Shown here piece by piece: positions 33,469 through 42,730 of a DNA stretch of 64,000 bases. The stretch spans positions 328,960 through 392,959 of the forward strand of contig NZ_AQUR01000105.1 of the NCBI RefSeq assembly GCF_000372525.1, read 5' to 3'. Numbering within the stretch: the first letter of the stretch is position 1; every line of letters begins with the position of its first letter. The DNA is from Cupriavidus neocaledonicus. GTDB taxonomy: Bacteria > Pseudomonadota > Gammaproteobacteria > Burkholderiales > Burkholderiaceae. Both the position numbers and the translations under genes were made by a program. The notes beneath the pieces are model-generated. The model ran no database searches and had not been told where the DNA came from. It worked only from the letters and a program-made list of their open reading frames with translations.

Positions 33469-34283
33469 GCGCCGCGACCACGCAACGCCACGCCAACGGC
33501 ATTGCCACGCTGGCCTGGGGCGACGGGCCGGTGGCGGTGGTGATGCTGCATGGCATCGGCGGCGGCAAGGCCGCCTGGCCCGCGCAGGGCGAGGCCCTGG
33601 CGCAGGCCGGTTACCGCGCCCTGGCGTGGGACATGCCGGGCTATGGCGACAGTGCCCTGATCGACCCCTATGACTTCGACGGACTGGCGCAGGCGCTGAC
33701 CCCCGTGCTGCGGTGCGAACGCGACGCCGGCCGGCGCGTGGTGCTGCTGGGCCACAGCATGGGCGGCATGGTGGCGCAGCAGGCTTGCGCGGCCACCCCC
33801 GCTCTGGTCGACGGCATGGTGCTGTCCGGCACTTCGCCGGCCTTTGGCAAGGGCGATGGTCCGTGGCAACGCGAGTTCATCGCCGCACGCACCGCGCCGC
33901 TGGATGCCGGCAAGACCATGGCCCAGATGGCGGCGGGACTGGTGCGCACCATGGTCGCGCCCGATGCCGACGCGCACGCCGTGGCCTTCGCCACCGCGGT
34001 GATGGCGGCGGTGCCGGCGGCCACTTACCGCGCCGCGCTGGGTGCCCTGGTGCGCTTCAACCAGCGCGACGCGCTGCCCCGCATCGCGGTGCCGGTGCTG
34101 GCGCTGGCCGGCCAGCACGATGCCAACGCCGCGCCCGAGGTGATGCAGCGCATGGCGCAACGCATTGCCGGCGCCGAGTACCGCTGCCTGCCCGACGTGG
34201 GCCACCTGGCCTGCATGGAGCGTCCCGGGCTGTTCAACGACGCGGTGCTGGATTTCCTGCACCGGCACTTTCCCGTGCAGTGA
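33465..34283 (+). CDS. Alpha/beta hydrolase, NicD-like position
   Basis: This encodes 272 residues of alpha/beta-hydrolase fold. VVMLHGIGGGKAAW forms the oxyanion region, GHSMGG holds nucleophile Ser98, and DVGHLACMERP holds the catalytic His. Next to NicX the expected role is hydrolysis of the ring-cleavage product, as NicD deformylates N-formylmaleamate; that is inferred from position. The ATG overlaps the upstream TGA. Confidence 0.8.
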   Translation: MSAATTQRHANGIATLAWGDGPVAVVMLHGIGGGKAAWPAQGEALAQAGYRALAWDMPGYGDSALIDPYDFDGLAQALTPVLRCERDAGRRVVLLGHSMGGMVAQQACAATPALVDGMVLSGTSPAFGKGDGPWQREFIAARTAPLDAGKTMAQMAAGLVRTMVAPDADAHAVAFATAVMAAVPAATYRAALGALVRFNQRDALPRIAVPVLALAGQHDANAAPEVMQRMAQRIAGAEYRCLPDVGHLACMERPGLFNDAVLDFLHRHFPVQ

Positions 34284-34380
34284 AGCGCGCCGCTTTCCGG
34301 CAACGCCAACACAAGAACCAACGCCGCGCCGCCCCTTTCCACCCAACGGGCGCGAGCAGGAAAAAAACAGGAGACGCGAC

Positions 34381-35634
34381 ATGCCATCCGGCCAGCTCGA
34401 CTTCATTCCCGCCGTCGGTACGGCGGACTTCTCCCCGGCACAGGCGCAATGGCTGACGCTGGCCAACCGCCTGGGCCGGGAACGCTTCGCGCCGCGCGCG
34501 GCCACCTGGGACCGCGAGGCCAGCTTCCCCTTCGCCAACTACGACGACCTGCGCGAGGCCGGCCTGCTGGCCTTGTGCGTGCCGCGGGCGTTCGGCGGCG
34601 CGGGCGCGGACTTTGCCACCTACTGCATGGTCGGCGCGGAAATCGGCCGCTTCTGCGGCGCCACCGCGCTTACGTACAACATGCATATCTGCTCGACCAT
34701 GTGGACCGGCGTGCTGTCCGATGGCATCGACATGACGCCGGCACAGCGCGACGAACACCAGGCCCGCCGCGAGCTGCATTTCGCGCGGGTGGTGCGGGAT
34801 GGCGCAGTCTACGCGCAGCCGTTCTCCGAAGGCTCGGCCGCCGCCGCCGGCAAGGCGCCGTTCGGCACCACCGCGCGCAAGGTCGACGGCGGCTGGGTGC
34901 TCAACGGGCGCAAGATCTTCGCCTCGCTGTCGGGCGCGGCCGACTATTACGGCATCCTGTGCACCGAGGATCGCGGCGACCAGCATCCGGACATGCGCGA
35001 CACGCTCTATATCGCCGTGCCCGGACGGGCGGACGGGCTCACCGTGACCGGCGACTGGGACCCGATGGGCATGCGCGGCACGGTGTCGCGCACGCTGCTG
35101 CTCAAGGACGTGTTCGTGCCCGACCACGAGCAGCTGATGCCGCGCGGGGTCTACTACCGCGCCGCGCAGACCTGGCCGGCGATGTTCTTCACGCTGTCGC
35201 CGACCTACCTCGGCGTGGCGCAGGCGGCGTACGACTTCACCGTGCAGTACCTGCGCGGCGAGGTGCCGGGGCAGCCGCCGGTCAAGCGCCGCATGTATCC
35301 GACCAAGCAGATCGCGGTGGCGCAGATGCGCATCCAGCTGGAGACCATGCGCTCGATCTTCTGGCGCGCGATCCACGAAGCGAAGCCGAATCCGTCGAAG
35401 GACGAGCGCCTGCGCCTGTACGCCGCGCACTACACGGTGATGGAAGGCGCCAACGATATCGCCCGGCTGGCGATCCGCACCTGCGGCGGCCAGTCGATGC
35501 TCAAGGACCTGCCGCTGGAGCGGCTCTACCGCGATTCGCGCTGCGGCGCGCTGATGCTGCCCTGGACCGCCGAGCTGATCCTCGACCGCATGGGCCGCGA
35601 GACCCTGTACGAATCCGGCGAGCGCGACGAATGA
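34381..35634 (+). CDS. Acyl-CoA-dehydrogenase-fold flavoprotein, atypical
   Basis: This encodes 417 residues of the acyl-CoA dehydrogenase superfamily: N-terminal helical domain (FANYDDLREAGLLALCVPRAFGG), middle FAD domain (GWVLNGRKIFASLSGAADYYGI), C-terminal helices (MEGANDIARLAIRTCGGQSM). The region that normally reads Y-E-G-T near the C-terminus is here M-L-P-W-T (about 392-396), so the usual catalytic Glu is missing there. It could use another base or act as a flavin monooxygenase fed by the nearby reductase, as IacA-type proteins do. AGGAG lies 6 bases before ATG 34381. Confidence 0.8.
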   Translation: MPSGQLDFIPAVGTADFSPAQAQWLTLANRLGRERFAPRAATWDREASFPFANYDDLREAGLLALCVPRAFGGAGADFATYCMVGAEIGRFCGATALTYNMHICSTMWTGVLSDGIDMTPAQRDEHQARRELHFARVVRDGAVYAQPFSEGSAAAAGKAPFGTTARKVDGGWVLNGRKIFASLSGAADYYGILCTEDRGDQHPDMRDTLYIAVPGRADGLTVTGDWDPMGMRGTVSRTLLLKDVFVPDHEQLMPRGVYYRAAQTWPAMFFTLSPTYLGVAQAAYDFTVQYLRGEVPGQPPVKRRMYPTKQIAVAQMRIQLETMRSIFWRAIHEAKPNPSKDERLRLYAAHYTVMEGANDIARLAIRTCGGQSMLKDLPLERLYRDSRCGALMLPWTAELILDRMGRETLYESGERDE

Positions 35635-37181
35635 GCGCACCCCGCAGGGCCATCCGTGCCGGTGCCGCCGGCCTGGGCACGCTGCCGGCCATGCTGCATG
35701 GGCACGCCGACGCCGCGCCGGGCCGGCCGGCGTTGCACTATCTGGACCGCACCTTCACCTACGGCACGCTGTGGCGGCGCGTGGAGCGCGCCAGCGCCCA
35801 CCTGGCCGCGACCTGGCGCATCCGCCCCGGCGACCGCGTCGGCACGCTGTGCCTGAACCACGAGCTGCAGCTGGTGCTGCTGTTCGCCTGCGCCCGCGTC
35901 GGCGCCATGTTCGCGCCGCTGAACTACCGGCTGGCGCCGGCGGAGCTGCGGGCGATTGCGGCGCACGCGCAACTCGCCGTGCTGTTCCATGACGCGGCCC
36001 ATGAAGCGCTGGCGCGCGAAGCCGGCGGCGATTGCCGGCTGGCGCCCCTCGACCGGCTGGTCGAGCATCCGGCGCCGTCCGGCGTGAGCCATGCCGCCGT
36101 GCCGGACCATGCGCCGCTGCTGCTGGCCTACACCTCCGGCACCACCGGCAAGCCCAAGGGCGCGGTGCATACCCAGGCCGGCTTGCTGGCCAATGCGCGC
36201 GCCAGCTGGTGGGCGCATGGCATGACCGCCGGCGACCATGTGCTGTCGGTGCTGCCCCTGTTCCATGTCGGCGGGCTGTGCATCCAGACCCTGCCGGCGC
36301 TGCTGGCCGGCGCGCGGGTGACGCTGCATGACCGCTTCGCGCCGCAGGCGTGGCTCGACGCGGTGGCCGGGGCGCGGCCGAGCCTGTCGCTGATGGTGCC
36401 GGCGACGCTGCGCGCGGTGCTGGAGCACCCGCGCTGGGCCGATACCGACCTGGCGGCGCTGCGCGGGGTGATGGCGGGATCGTCGCCCATCCCGCGCGCG
36501 TATATCGAGGCCTTCCACGCGCGCGGCGTGCCGCTCGGGCAGGTCTATGGCGCCACCGAGACCGGACCGGTGTCGGTGGTGCTGAAGCTGGAGCAGGCCA
36601 TGGCGCGCCCTGGCTACGCCGGCTGGCCGCAGCCCGAGGCCGAAGTGCGCCTGGCCGGCGCCGACGGCGCCGAGGTGCCGCCGGGCGCGGTGGGCGAGCT
36701 GTGGGTGCGCGGCGCCAATGTCATGGCGGGCTACTGGAACCCGCCCGGGAGCGGGCTAACCGACAACGGGCTGCCAGGCGGCTGGTTCCATTCCGGCGAC
36801 CTCGCGCACCGCGATGCCGAGGGCTGCATCGAGGTGGTGGGCCGCAGCAAGGACATGATCATCTCCGGCGGCGAGAACATCTATCCCGCCGAGATCGAGA
36901 ACGTGCTGGTCGGCCTGCCCGGCGTGCAGGAATGCGCGGTGGTGGGCGTGGCCGATGCGCGCTGGGGCGAAGTGCCGGTGGCGGTGATCGTGCCGGCGCC
37001 GGGCGCGCCGCCCGGCGCGCTGGCGGCCGAACCGCTGCGCGAGCTGCTGGCCGCGCGCATCGCCCGCTTCAAGCTGCCGCGCGAGGTGGTGCTGATGGAC
37101 GACCTGCCGCGTAGCGCGCTGGGCAAGGTGCTCAAGCCGCAATTGCGCGCGCAGCTGGAGGCCCGACGCCAGCCCGGCTGA
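35631..37181 (+). CDS. AMP-forming acyl-CoA ligase
   Basis: This encodes 516 residues of the adenylate-forming family. The P-loop YTSGTTGKPKG, YGATETG, GWFHSGDLAHRDAEG, the hinge GRSKDMIISGGENIYP and the C-terminal RSALGKVLK lysine are all intact. It activates a carboxylic acid as its CoA thioester. Its ATG overlaps the acyl-CoA-dehydrogenase-like TGA, so it belongs to the island and suggests that an aromatic or aliphatic acid is an intermediate. Confidence 0.88.
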   Translation: MSAPRRAIRAGAAGLGTLPAMLHGHADAAPGRPALHYLDRTFTYGTLWRRVERASAHLAATWRIRPGDRVGTLCLNHELQLVLLFACARVGAMFAPLNYRLAPAELRAIAAHAQLAVLFHDAAHEALAREAGGDCRLAPLDRLVEHPAPSGVSHAAVPDHAPLLLAYTSGTTGKPKGAVHTQAGLLANARASWWAHGMTAGDHVLSVLPLFHVGGLCIQTLPALLAGARVTLHDRFAPQAWLDAVAGARPSLSLMVPATLRAVLEHPRWADTDLAALRGVMAGSSPIPRAYIEAFHARGVPLGQVYGATETGPVSVVLKLEQAMARPGYAGWPQPEAEVRLAGADGAEVPPGAVGELWVRGANVMAGYWNPPGSGLTDNGLPGGWFHSGDLAHRDAEGCIEVVGRSKDMIISGGENIYPAEIENVLVGLPGVQECAVVGVADARWGEVPVAVIVPAPGAPPGALAAEPLRELLAARIARFKLPREVVLMDDLPRSALGKVLKPQLRAQLEARRQPG

Positions 37182-37267
37182 ATCCGCTGCAAGCGCGCCG
37201 ATCTGCGCTTATGCTTGAGGCCTGGCCAGACAGACCGGACAGACGATTACGCAAGGGAGCGGCGCAA

Positions 37268-37810
37268 ATGGAACATGGATTGGAAACCGCCACGCTGGGC
37301 GGCGGGTGCTTCTGGTGCCTGGAGGCGGTCTACCAGCAGGTCGAAGGTGTGGTCGCGGTCGAGTCCGGCTACACCGGCGGGCATGTCGACCACCCGACCT
37401 ACCAGCAGGTGTGCGAAGGCGATACCGGCCACGTCGAGGTGGTGCGCGTGAGCTTCGATCCGTCGGTGATCACTTACCGCGAGATCCTCGAGATCTTCTT
37501 CGCCATCCACGACCCGACCACGCCCGACCGGCAGGGCAACGACGTCGGGCCGCAATACCGCTCGGCCATCTTCACGCATTCCGAGGCGCAGCGCGCCACG
37601 GCCGAATACGTGATGCGCGAGCTGGCCGCCGCCAGGGCCTTCGACGCGCCGATCGTGACCCAGGTCGAGCCGGAGCAGCCCTACTGGCGCGCCGAGGCCA
37701 GCCACCAGAACTACTACCAGGACCATCCCAGCCAGGGCTACTGCGCGTTCGTGATCTCGCCCAAGCTGGCCAAGTTCCGCAAGCAGTTCGGCGCGAAGTT
37801 GCGCAAGTAA
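37268..37810 (+). CDS. msrA: Peptide methionine sulfoxide reductase A
   Basis: This encodes 180 residues with the active-site GGGCFWC (Cys14), then GYTGGHVDHPTYQQVC and a C-terminal SHQNYYQDHP typical of MsrA. It repairs S-methionine sulfoxide in proteins. ATG 37268 gives the standard N-terminus; AAGGGAG lies about 10 bases upstream. It lies 86 bases after the ligase. Confidence 0.97.
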   Translation: MEHGLETATLGGGCFWCLEAVYQQVEGVVAVESGYTGGHVDHPTYQQVCEGDTGHVEVVRVSFDPSVITYREILEIFFAIHDPTTPDRQGNDVGPQYRSAIFTHSEAQRATAEYVMRELAAARAFDAPIVTQVEPEQPYWRAEASHQNYYQDHPSQGYCAFVISPKLAKFRKQFGAKLRK

Positions 37811-37859
37811 GCGCGCGCAAGCAAGCAAGGGCGTGCGCCGGCGCGGCGCCAGCGCAGTG

Positions 37860-38933
37860 CTATAGCCGCGCCACGATGGCCTCGGCCAGCCGTGCGCAGC
37901 TCAGCGGCGCGCAGCCTTCGGCGTTGTTGCTGACAATGACGATGGCGGGCTGCCCGGCGCGCAGCGTGCGCGCCACCACGTCGGCAATCGCGTCGCGGGT
38001 GCCGGGATCGTCGTCGACGATGCGGTCGAACGGCGCGTAGCGTTTTTCCGCATAGGCGTAGGGACGGCCCGCATGCAGCATCCAGCGCAGCACCAGCGGG
38101 CCCGCCGCGGCCTCGTCCATCAGTGCCTGCGCCGCGGCCTGGCGCGGCACCGGCGGCAGCCGGTCGCGCGCCGACAGGCAGAAGCGCACGCCGTGGCGGC
38201 GCAGCAGCCGGATATAGCGCGGCGTCAGCAGGGCCGGGTCGCGCAGCTCGACGGCATAGGCGGCGTGCCGGGTCAGCGCCGGGTCCAGCGCCGGCAGCGC
38301 GCCGAGGAAGGCGTCGAGCCGCTCCAGGAATACCGCGCTGTCGGCCAGCGGACCCATCGGCGACAGCTGGAACAGCAACGGCCCGCACTTGTGCCCCAGG
38401 CCGCTGGTGGCCGGCACGATGAAGTCGCGTGCCGCGAGCGCTGCATCCAGGAAGGCGGCGTTGGCCAGCCGGCCGGCGCCGTCCGGGCCGCGCAGCCAGG
38501 CATCGCAGACACTGGCCGGCGCCTTGACCAGGAAGCGGAAGCCTTCCGGCACCTGCGCGGCGTAGGACAGGTAGTCGGCCAGCGGGATCGGGCCGTAGAA
38601 GCCGCGGTCGATGCCGGCGGCGCGCAGCAGCGGGTGGCGCGCATAGGCGGCCAGGCCCTTGCGCGAGAGCAGGCTGTCGCTGTACTCGCCGTCGTAGACC
38701 AGCCCGTTCCAGCCGGGATAGGCCCAGGATGAGGTGCCGAAATACAGCTGCGGCGGCAGCCGCGCGGCCAGCGCCTGCAGTGCCGGCGCGGCCGGAAACG
38801 GCTGCACGCTCTTGCCGCGCGCCGGTTTGCCTGGGGAGTCGGGTTGGGCGGCCGCGCCGGCTGGCGCCGCGGGCCGCCCGGGAGGGGCGGTGGGGGCGGG
38901 CAGGGGCAGCCCGCCAAAGAGGTCTTCGGTCAA
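37860..38933 (-). CDS. DUF72 (YecE-like) family protein
   Basis: This 357-residue TIM-barrel-like DUF72 protein has unknown biochemical function. YFGTSSWAYPGWNG, the EGFRFLVKAP strand, the KCGPLLFQLSP block, and the AYAVELRD and YAYAEKRYAPF blocks are characteristic. The first 45 residues are Pro/Ala-rich and look disordered. It is 15 bases downstream of cfa. Confidence 0.88.
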   Translation of the reverse strand: MTEDLFGGLPLPAPTAPPGRPAAPAGAAAQPDSPGKPARGKSVQPFPAAPALQALAARLPPQLYFGTSSWAYPGWNGLVYDGEYSDSLLSRKGLAAYARHPLLRAAGIDRGFYGPIPLADYLSYAAQVPEGFRFLVKAPASVCDAWLRGPDGAGRLANAAFLDAALAARDFIVPATSGLGHKCGPLLFQLSPMGPLADSAVFLERLDAFLGALPALDPALTRHAAYAVELRDPALLTPRYIRLLRRHGVRFCLSARDRLPPVPRQAAAQALMDEAAAGPLVLRWMLHAGRPYAYAEKRYAPFDRIVDDDPGTRDAIADVVARTLRAGQPAIVIVSNNAEGCAPLSCARLAEAIVARL

Positions 38934-38948
38934 TCGTTTCGGTTGCCT

Positions 38949-40190
38949 TCAGTCGTTGCGGCCGATGGGCTGGTCGTAGATATAGCGGCGCGACCACGGC
39001 AGCGAGTCGGCCTGCAGCCCGGACTTGTGGCACACCACCTGGTAGATCGACATCTTCTCGGTCTCGAAGGCGTGCGCGCAGCCAGCCAGGTAGACGCGCC
39101 AGATGCGGTACTTCTTCTCGCCGACCATGCTGCGGATGGTATCGCCGCGCGCCTCGAAGTTGTCGGCCCAGTGATGCAGGGTGCGCGCGTAGTGCCGGCG
39201 CAGCAGCTCGACGTCGAAGGCTTCCAGGCCGCCTTGCTGCAGCGTGCGCAGCACCAGCCCGATATGCGGCAGCTCGCCCTGCGGGAACACGTAGCGGTCC
39301 ATGAATTCGGCGCCGTCCATCGGGGTCGCGCCGTTGTCGGGGTCGGGCGAGGTGATGCCGTGGTTCATGGCAAAGCCGTCGTCGGCCAGCAGCTCGCGGA
39401 TGCGGCCGAAGTAGCCGGGCAGGTTGTCCTTGCCCACATGCTCGAACATGCCGACGCTGGTGATGCGGTCGAAGGTGCCGGTGGTGTCGCGGTAGTCCTG
39501 CAGCCGGATCTCGATGCGGTCGGACAGGCCCGCGGCCTTGACGCGCTCGGTGCCCAGGTCGAACTGGTTCTGCGACAGCGTGATGCCCACGCAGCGCGCG
39601 CCGAACTTCTGCGCCGCGCGCAGCACCAGCGCGCCCCAGCCGCAGCCGATGTCGAGCAGCGTCTGGCCCGGCTGCAGCCGGATCTTGGTCAGGATGTGGT
39701 CGATCTTCTTGATCTGCGCGGTGGCAAGGTCTTCATCGCCGTGCTCGAAGTAGGCGCAGGAATAGACCATGTTGGGGTCGAGCCAGAGCTGGTAGAAGTC
39801 GTTGGAGACATCGTAGTGGTACTGGATCGACTCCCTGTCTTCCTGCCTGGTATGCGAGAAATGCTGCGCCACCTTGTACAGCGCGCCGCCGGCGCGGCGC
39901 GTGGCCGCGGCCGAGAAGCCGTAGCCCACCTTGATGATGTCCGCCAGCCGGCCGTCGAAATCGATCTTGCCCTGGACGTACGCCTCGCCCAGGTTGTCCA
40001 GGCTCGGTGTCAGCAGCAGCGGCAGGGCCGCGGCTTCGCGCACGGTCAGCGTCACCACCGGCTTGTCGAATTGCCCGAGCGGGTATTCGGCGCCATTCCA
40101 CAGCCGCAGGCTGACCGGGAGATTGGCGTTCTCTCGCAGGTCGGCGATCCAGTTGTCGAGTTGCTTTTCCAGGGTTTGCTTGAAAAACAT
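38949..40190 (-). CDS. cfa: Cyclopropane-fatty-acyl-phospholipid synthase
   Basis: This encodes a 413-residue SAM-dependent enzyme adding a methylene bridge to unsaturated phospholipid acyl chains. YHYDVSNDFYQLWLDPNMVYSCAYF, the SAM motif LLDIGCGWGALV, and GITLSQNQ are hallmarks. The N-terminal lipid-binding domain covers about residues 1-110. GGGAGG precedes ATG 40190. Confidence 0.95.
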   Translation of the reverse strand: MFFKQTLEKQLDNWIADLRENANLPVSLRLWNGAEYPLGQFDKPVVTLTVREAAALPLLLTPSLDNLGEAYVQGKIDFDGRLADIIKVGYGFSAAATRRAGGALYKVAQHFSHTRQEDRESIQYHYDVSNDFYQLWLDPNMVYSCAYFEHGDEDLATAQIKKIDHILTKIRLQPGQTLLDIGCGWGALVLRAAQKFGARCVGITLSQNQFDLGTERVKAAGLSDRIEIRLQDYRDTTGTFDRITSVGMFEHVGKDNLPGYFGRIRELLADDGFAMNHGITSPDPDNGATPMDGAEFMDRYVFPQGELPHIGLVLRTLQQGGLEAFDVELLRRHYARTLHHWADNFEARGDTIRSMVGEKKYRIWRVYLAGCAHAFETEKMSIYQVVCHKSGLQADSLPWSRRYIYDQPIGRND

Positions 40191-40430
40191 GCGCTTTACC
40201 TCCCGATGGTTGCGGCACACGCTTCGGCGGACGCATCCGGCAAGGAGAAACTGCGCGCAAACCCTGCCCGATCCGTCGCGAGCGCTGCAAGAAAAGAGTA
40301 GCCAAGCGACGCCTGTCTCACTTTAGTCCAATTCCGCAACCCGTGCAGCGCGCCGCCGGAAGACCCTGCGGTCGTCCCGGGAGCGGCGTGGAGGCATCAG
40401 CGCGGACGCGCGCGGCGTCCGCAGCCCGGC

Positions 40431-41069
40431 TCAGGGCGACAGCCGCACGATCTGCCAGCCCGTGCCCGGCTGGACCCGGTAGGCGATGCGGTCGTGCAGG
40501 CGCGATGGCCGTCCCTGCCAGAATTCCAGCGCGGTCGGCACCAGGCGGTAGCCGCCCCAGTAGGGCGGGCGCGGCGGGTTTTCGCCGAACTTGCTGCGGT
40601 ATTCCTGCTCGCGCTGCTCGAGCACGTCGCGGCCGGTGACCTCCCGGCTTTGCGCGGAAGCCCAGGCGCCCACGCGCGAGCCCAGCGGACGCGTGGCGAA
40701 ATAGGCGTCGCTTTCGTCCTCGGAGACCTTCTCGACGCGGCCTTCGACGCGCACCTGCCGTTCCAGCTGGACCCAGTGGAACAGCAGTGCGGCGCGCGGG
40801 TTGGCCGCCAGGTCCAGGCCCTTGCGGCTTTCATAGTTGGTGAAGAAGGTGAAGCCGCGGTCGTCGATGCCCTTGAGCAGCACGATGCGCGCCGAGGGCT
40901 GGCCGTCGGCGTCGACCGTGGCCAGGGTCATGGCATTGGGTTCAGGCAGCTTGGCCGTGACCGCTTCGTCGAACCAGCGCTTGAACTGGCTCATCGGGTC
41001 GGGGGCCACGTCGGATTCGGACAGCGCGCCCAGCACATAGGTGCGGCGCAGGTCGGCAAGTTGGGTCAT
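40431..41069 (-). CDS. pdxH: Pyridoxine 5'-phosphate oxidase
   Basis: This encodes a 212-residue FMN enzyme of vitamin B6 synthesis and salvage. MTLATVDADGQPSARIVLLKG, FTFFTNYESRKG, RQVRVEGRVEKVSEDESDAYFATRPLGSRVGAWAS region motifs and the C-terminal RLSP are diagnostic. About 240 bases separate it from cfa, with nothing recognisable. Confidence 0.98.
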   Translation of the reverse strand: MTQLADLRRTYVLGALSESDVAPDPMSQFKRWFDEAVTAKLPEPNAMTLATVDADGQPSARIVLLKGIDDRGFTFFTNYESRKGLDLAANPRAALLFHWVQLERQVRVEGRVEKVSEDESDAYFATRPLGSRVGAWASAQSREVTGRDVLEQREQEYRSKFGENPPRPPYWGGYRLVPTALEFWQGRPSRLHDRIAYRVQPGTGWQIVRLSP

Positions 41070-41208
41070 GTCGCAATCATCAGGGAATCGGTCCGGAAGC
41101 GCGGTGCGCCCGGGGGCGGGGGCCGCGGCTCCGGCTGATTCGAGTATAGCGAATGCATCGCGGGTCGCATTTGCGTGGCGACAAGCCCGACCAGTGCTCC
41201 CCGGTGCG

Positions 41209-42420
41209 TCACCCGCCGGCAGTCGTCTGCGCCGGCGGTGCCAGCGCCTTGCGCCCCTGGCGCCGCGAATAGTAGCCGGCCGCGCCCATCGCCCCCGCCA
41301 TCGACAGGAAGATCGGCAGCATGCCCAGCGCCGTGCCGACCACGCCGAAGGTGAGCGGCCAGACCACCTGGCTGGTGTTCAGCACCGCCGAGCGCAGGCC
41401 CAGGGCCTCGCCCGCGCGGCCGTGCGGCGATGCGGCGTGCAGGATGTTCATGACATTGGGCTGCGCGCTGCCCAGCGCCAGCCCCAGCACGAAGGCCAGT
41501 GCGCACATCAGCCAGAAGTGCGCGACGAAGGGGTAGGCCAGGTAGGCCAGCGCGCCCACCAGCAGGGCGGCGCGGATGATCTTCCATTCCGACAGCCGGC
41601 GCGACACCGCCGGCATCGCCACCCGGATGGCAAAGGTGGCGATGGCGAAAGCGCCCAGCACCCAGCCGATCGACGACGGCGACAGCCCGATGCGCGAGCC
41701 CTGGATCGGGATCAGGAACGCGTGCAGGTCCCATGCGGCCGACAGCACCGCGCTGGCGACGAAGACCGCGCGCAGTTCGGGATGCTGCAGCAGGTCGAGC
41801 GTGGAGTGGCGGGTGCCGTCCGCGATGGCGATGCGCCCCGCGTTGCCGCCCTGCGCGGGCAGCCGCGGGCGCACCCATTGCAGGCCGGCCTGTCCGGCCA
41901 GCGCCACCGCCACCAGCACCGCGAACGCGGGGCGGAAGCCCGCATGCTCGATCACGTAGCCCATCGCCACCGGGCCGAGCGTGCCCGACACCGACAGCCC
42001 CAGCGCATGCCAGGTGTAGTTGCGCAGCCGGGTGGCATCGGTCGAGACCTGCCCGATCAGCAGCTGCATCGCCACCTGCACCAGCATGAAGCCGACCCCG
42101 ATCAGCGCGCACGACAGGTACAGCGCGCCCAGTTCGTGCCACAGCGCCGGCAGCAGCGTGCCCGCCACCACCATCAGCGAGCCCGCCATCATCGGCTTGC
42201 GCGGGCCGATCTGGTCGATGCGCTTGCCGGCGCGGATCGCCAGCAGCATCGGCAGCAGCGCGTACAGCGACATCAGCACGCCCAGCGTGACGGTGGAAGC
42301 CTTGAGGGAAATCGCGAACAGCGACACCACCACGCGGCTGGCATTGAAGGCCACGTGGTTGCACACCGTCAGTGCGATCAGCCAGGTGATCGGCGGGACG
42401 GCGGCATGCGTCAGCGTCAT
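41209..42420 (-). CDS. MFS transporter
   Basis: This encodes a 403-residue protein with about 12 hydrophobic helices and the MFS loop GKRIDQIGPRKPMM between helices 2 and 3. ATG 42420 puts the first helix right after the start; an in-frame GTG at 42555 would add an unlikely 45-residue extension. The substrate is unknown. Confidence 0.88.
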   Translation of the reverse strand: MTLTHAAVPPITWLIALTVCNHVAFNASRVVVSLFAISLKASTVTLGVLMSLYALLPMLLAIRAGKRIDQIGPRKPMMAGSLMVVAGTLLPALWHELGALYLSCALIGVGFMLVQVAMQLLIGQVSTDATRLRNYTWHALGLSVSGTLGPVAMGYVIEHAGFRPAFAVLVAVALAGQAGLQWVRPRLPAQGGNAGRIAIADGTRHSTLDLLQHPELRAVFVASAVLSAAWDLHAFLIPIQGSRIGLSPSSIGWVLGAFAIATFAIRVAMPAVSRRLSEWKIIRAALLVGALAYLAYPFVAHFWLMCALAFVLGLALGSAQPNVMNILHAASPHGRAGEALGLRSAVLNTSQVVWPLTFGVVGTALGMLPIFLSMAGAMGAAGYYSRRQGRKALAPPAQTTAGG

Positions 42421-42730
42421 GGGGCGGGGCGAAGCGTTGGTAGCGCGTCCGGTGCCGGCCGGTGCCGTACCAGAGCGGTGAATCGGAAAATGGCTGTCCG
42501 CAACACAGGCAGCAAAAACAAAGGGCGGCCGCAGCCGCGCCTTCAAGGATGCCACACGGGCGAGCCCGCGGCGCAGCCAGTGCTTGCCATGCTTGAGCTT
42601 CTTGTAAATGGCCGTTTAATTATGCGCCTGAGCGCGGCCAGGCACAACGACCGCGTGTGTCAACTTGCCGCAGCGGCGCGAAGTGTTGCGATTTTGTTTA
42701 ATCCGCGAGGGCGTGGCGTGGCGAGGGGAT
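42421..42730. other. Gap between the MFS gene and asmA
   Basis: This 310-base gap holds no gene. It holds the likely MFS promoter at 42619-42647, and AT-rich stretches around 42615 and 42690. No terminator hairpin with a T-run is seen after asmA. Confidence 0.5.
42619..42647 (-). promoter_or_regulatory. Candidate promoter of the MFS gene
   Basis: Read leftwards: TTGTGC (42647-42642), 17-base spacer, CATAAT (42624-42619). It would give a leader of about 190 bases. Confidence 0.5.

Noticed and set aside
32398..37181. A complete nicotinate (nic) or indole-acetate (iac) degradation operon.
   Set aside because: NicC, NicE, NicF and NicAB equivalents are absent, and so are the other iac genes; only individual family resemblances remain.
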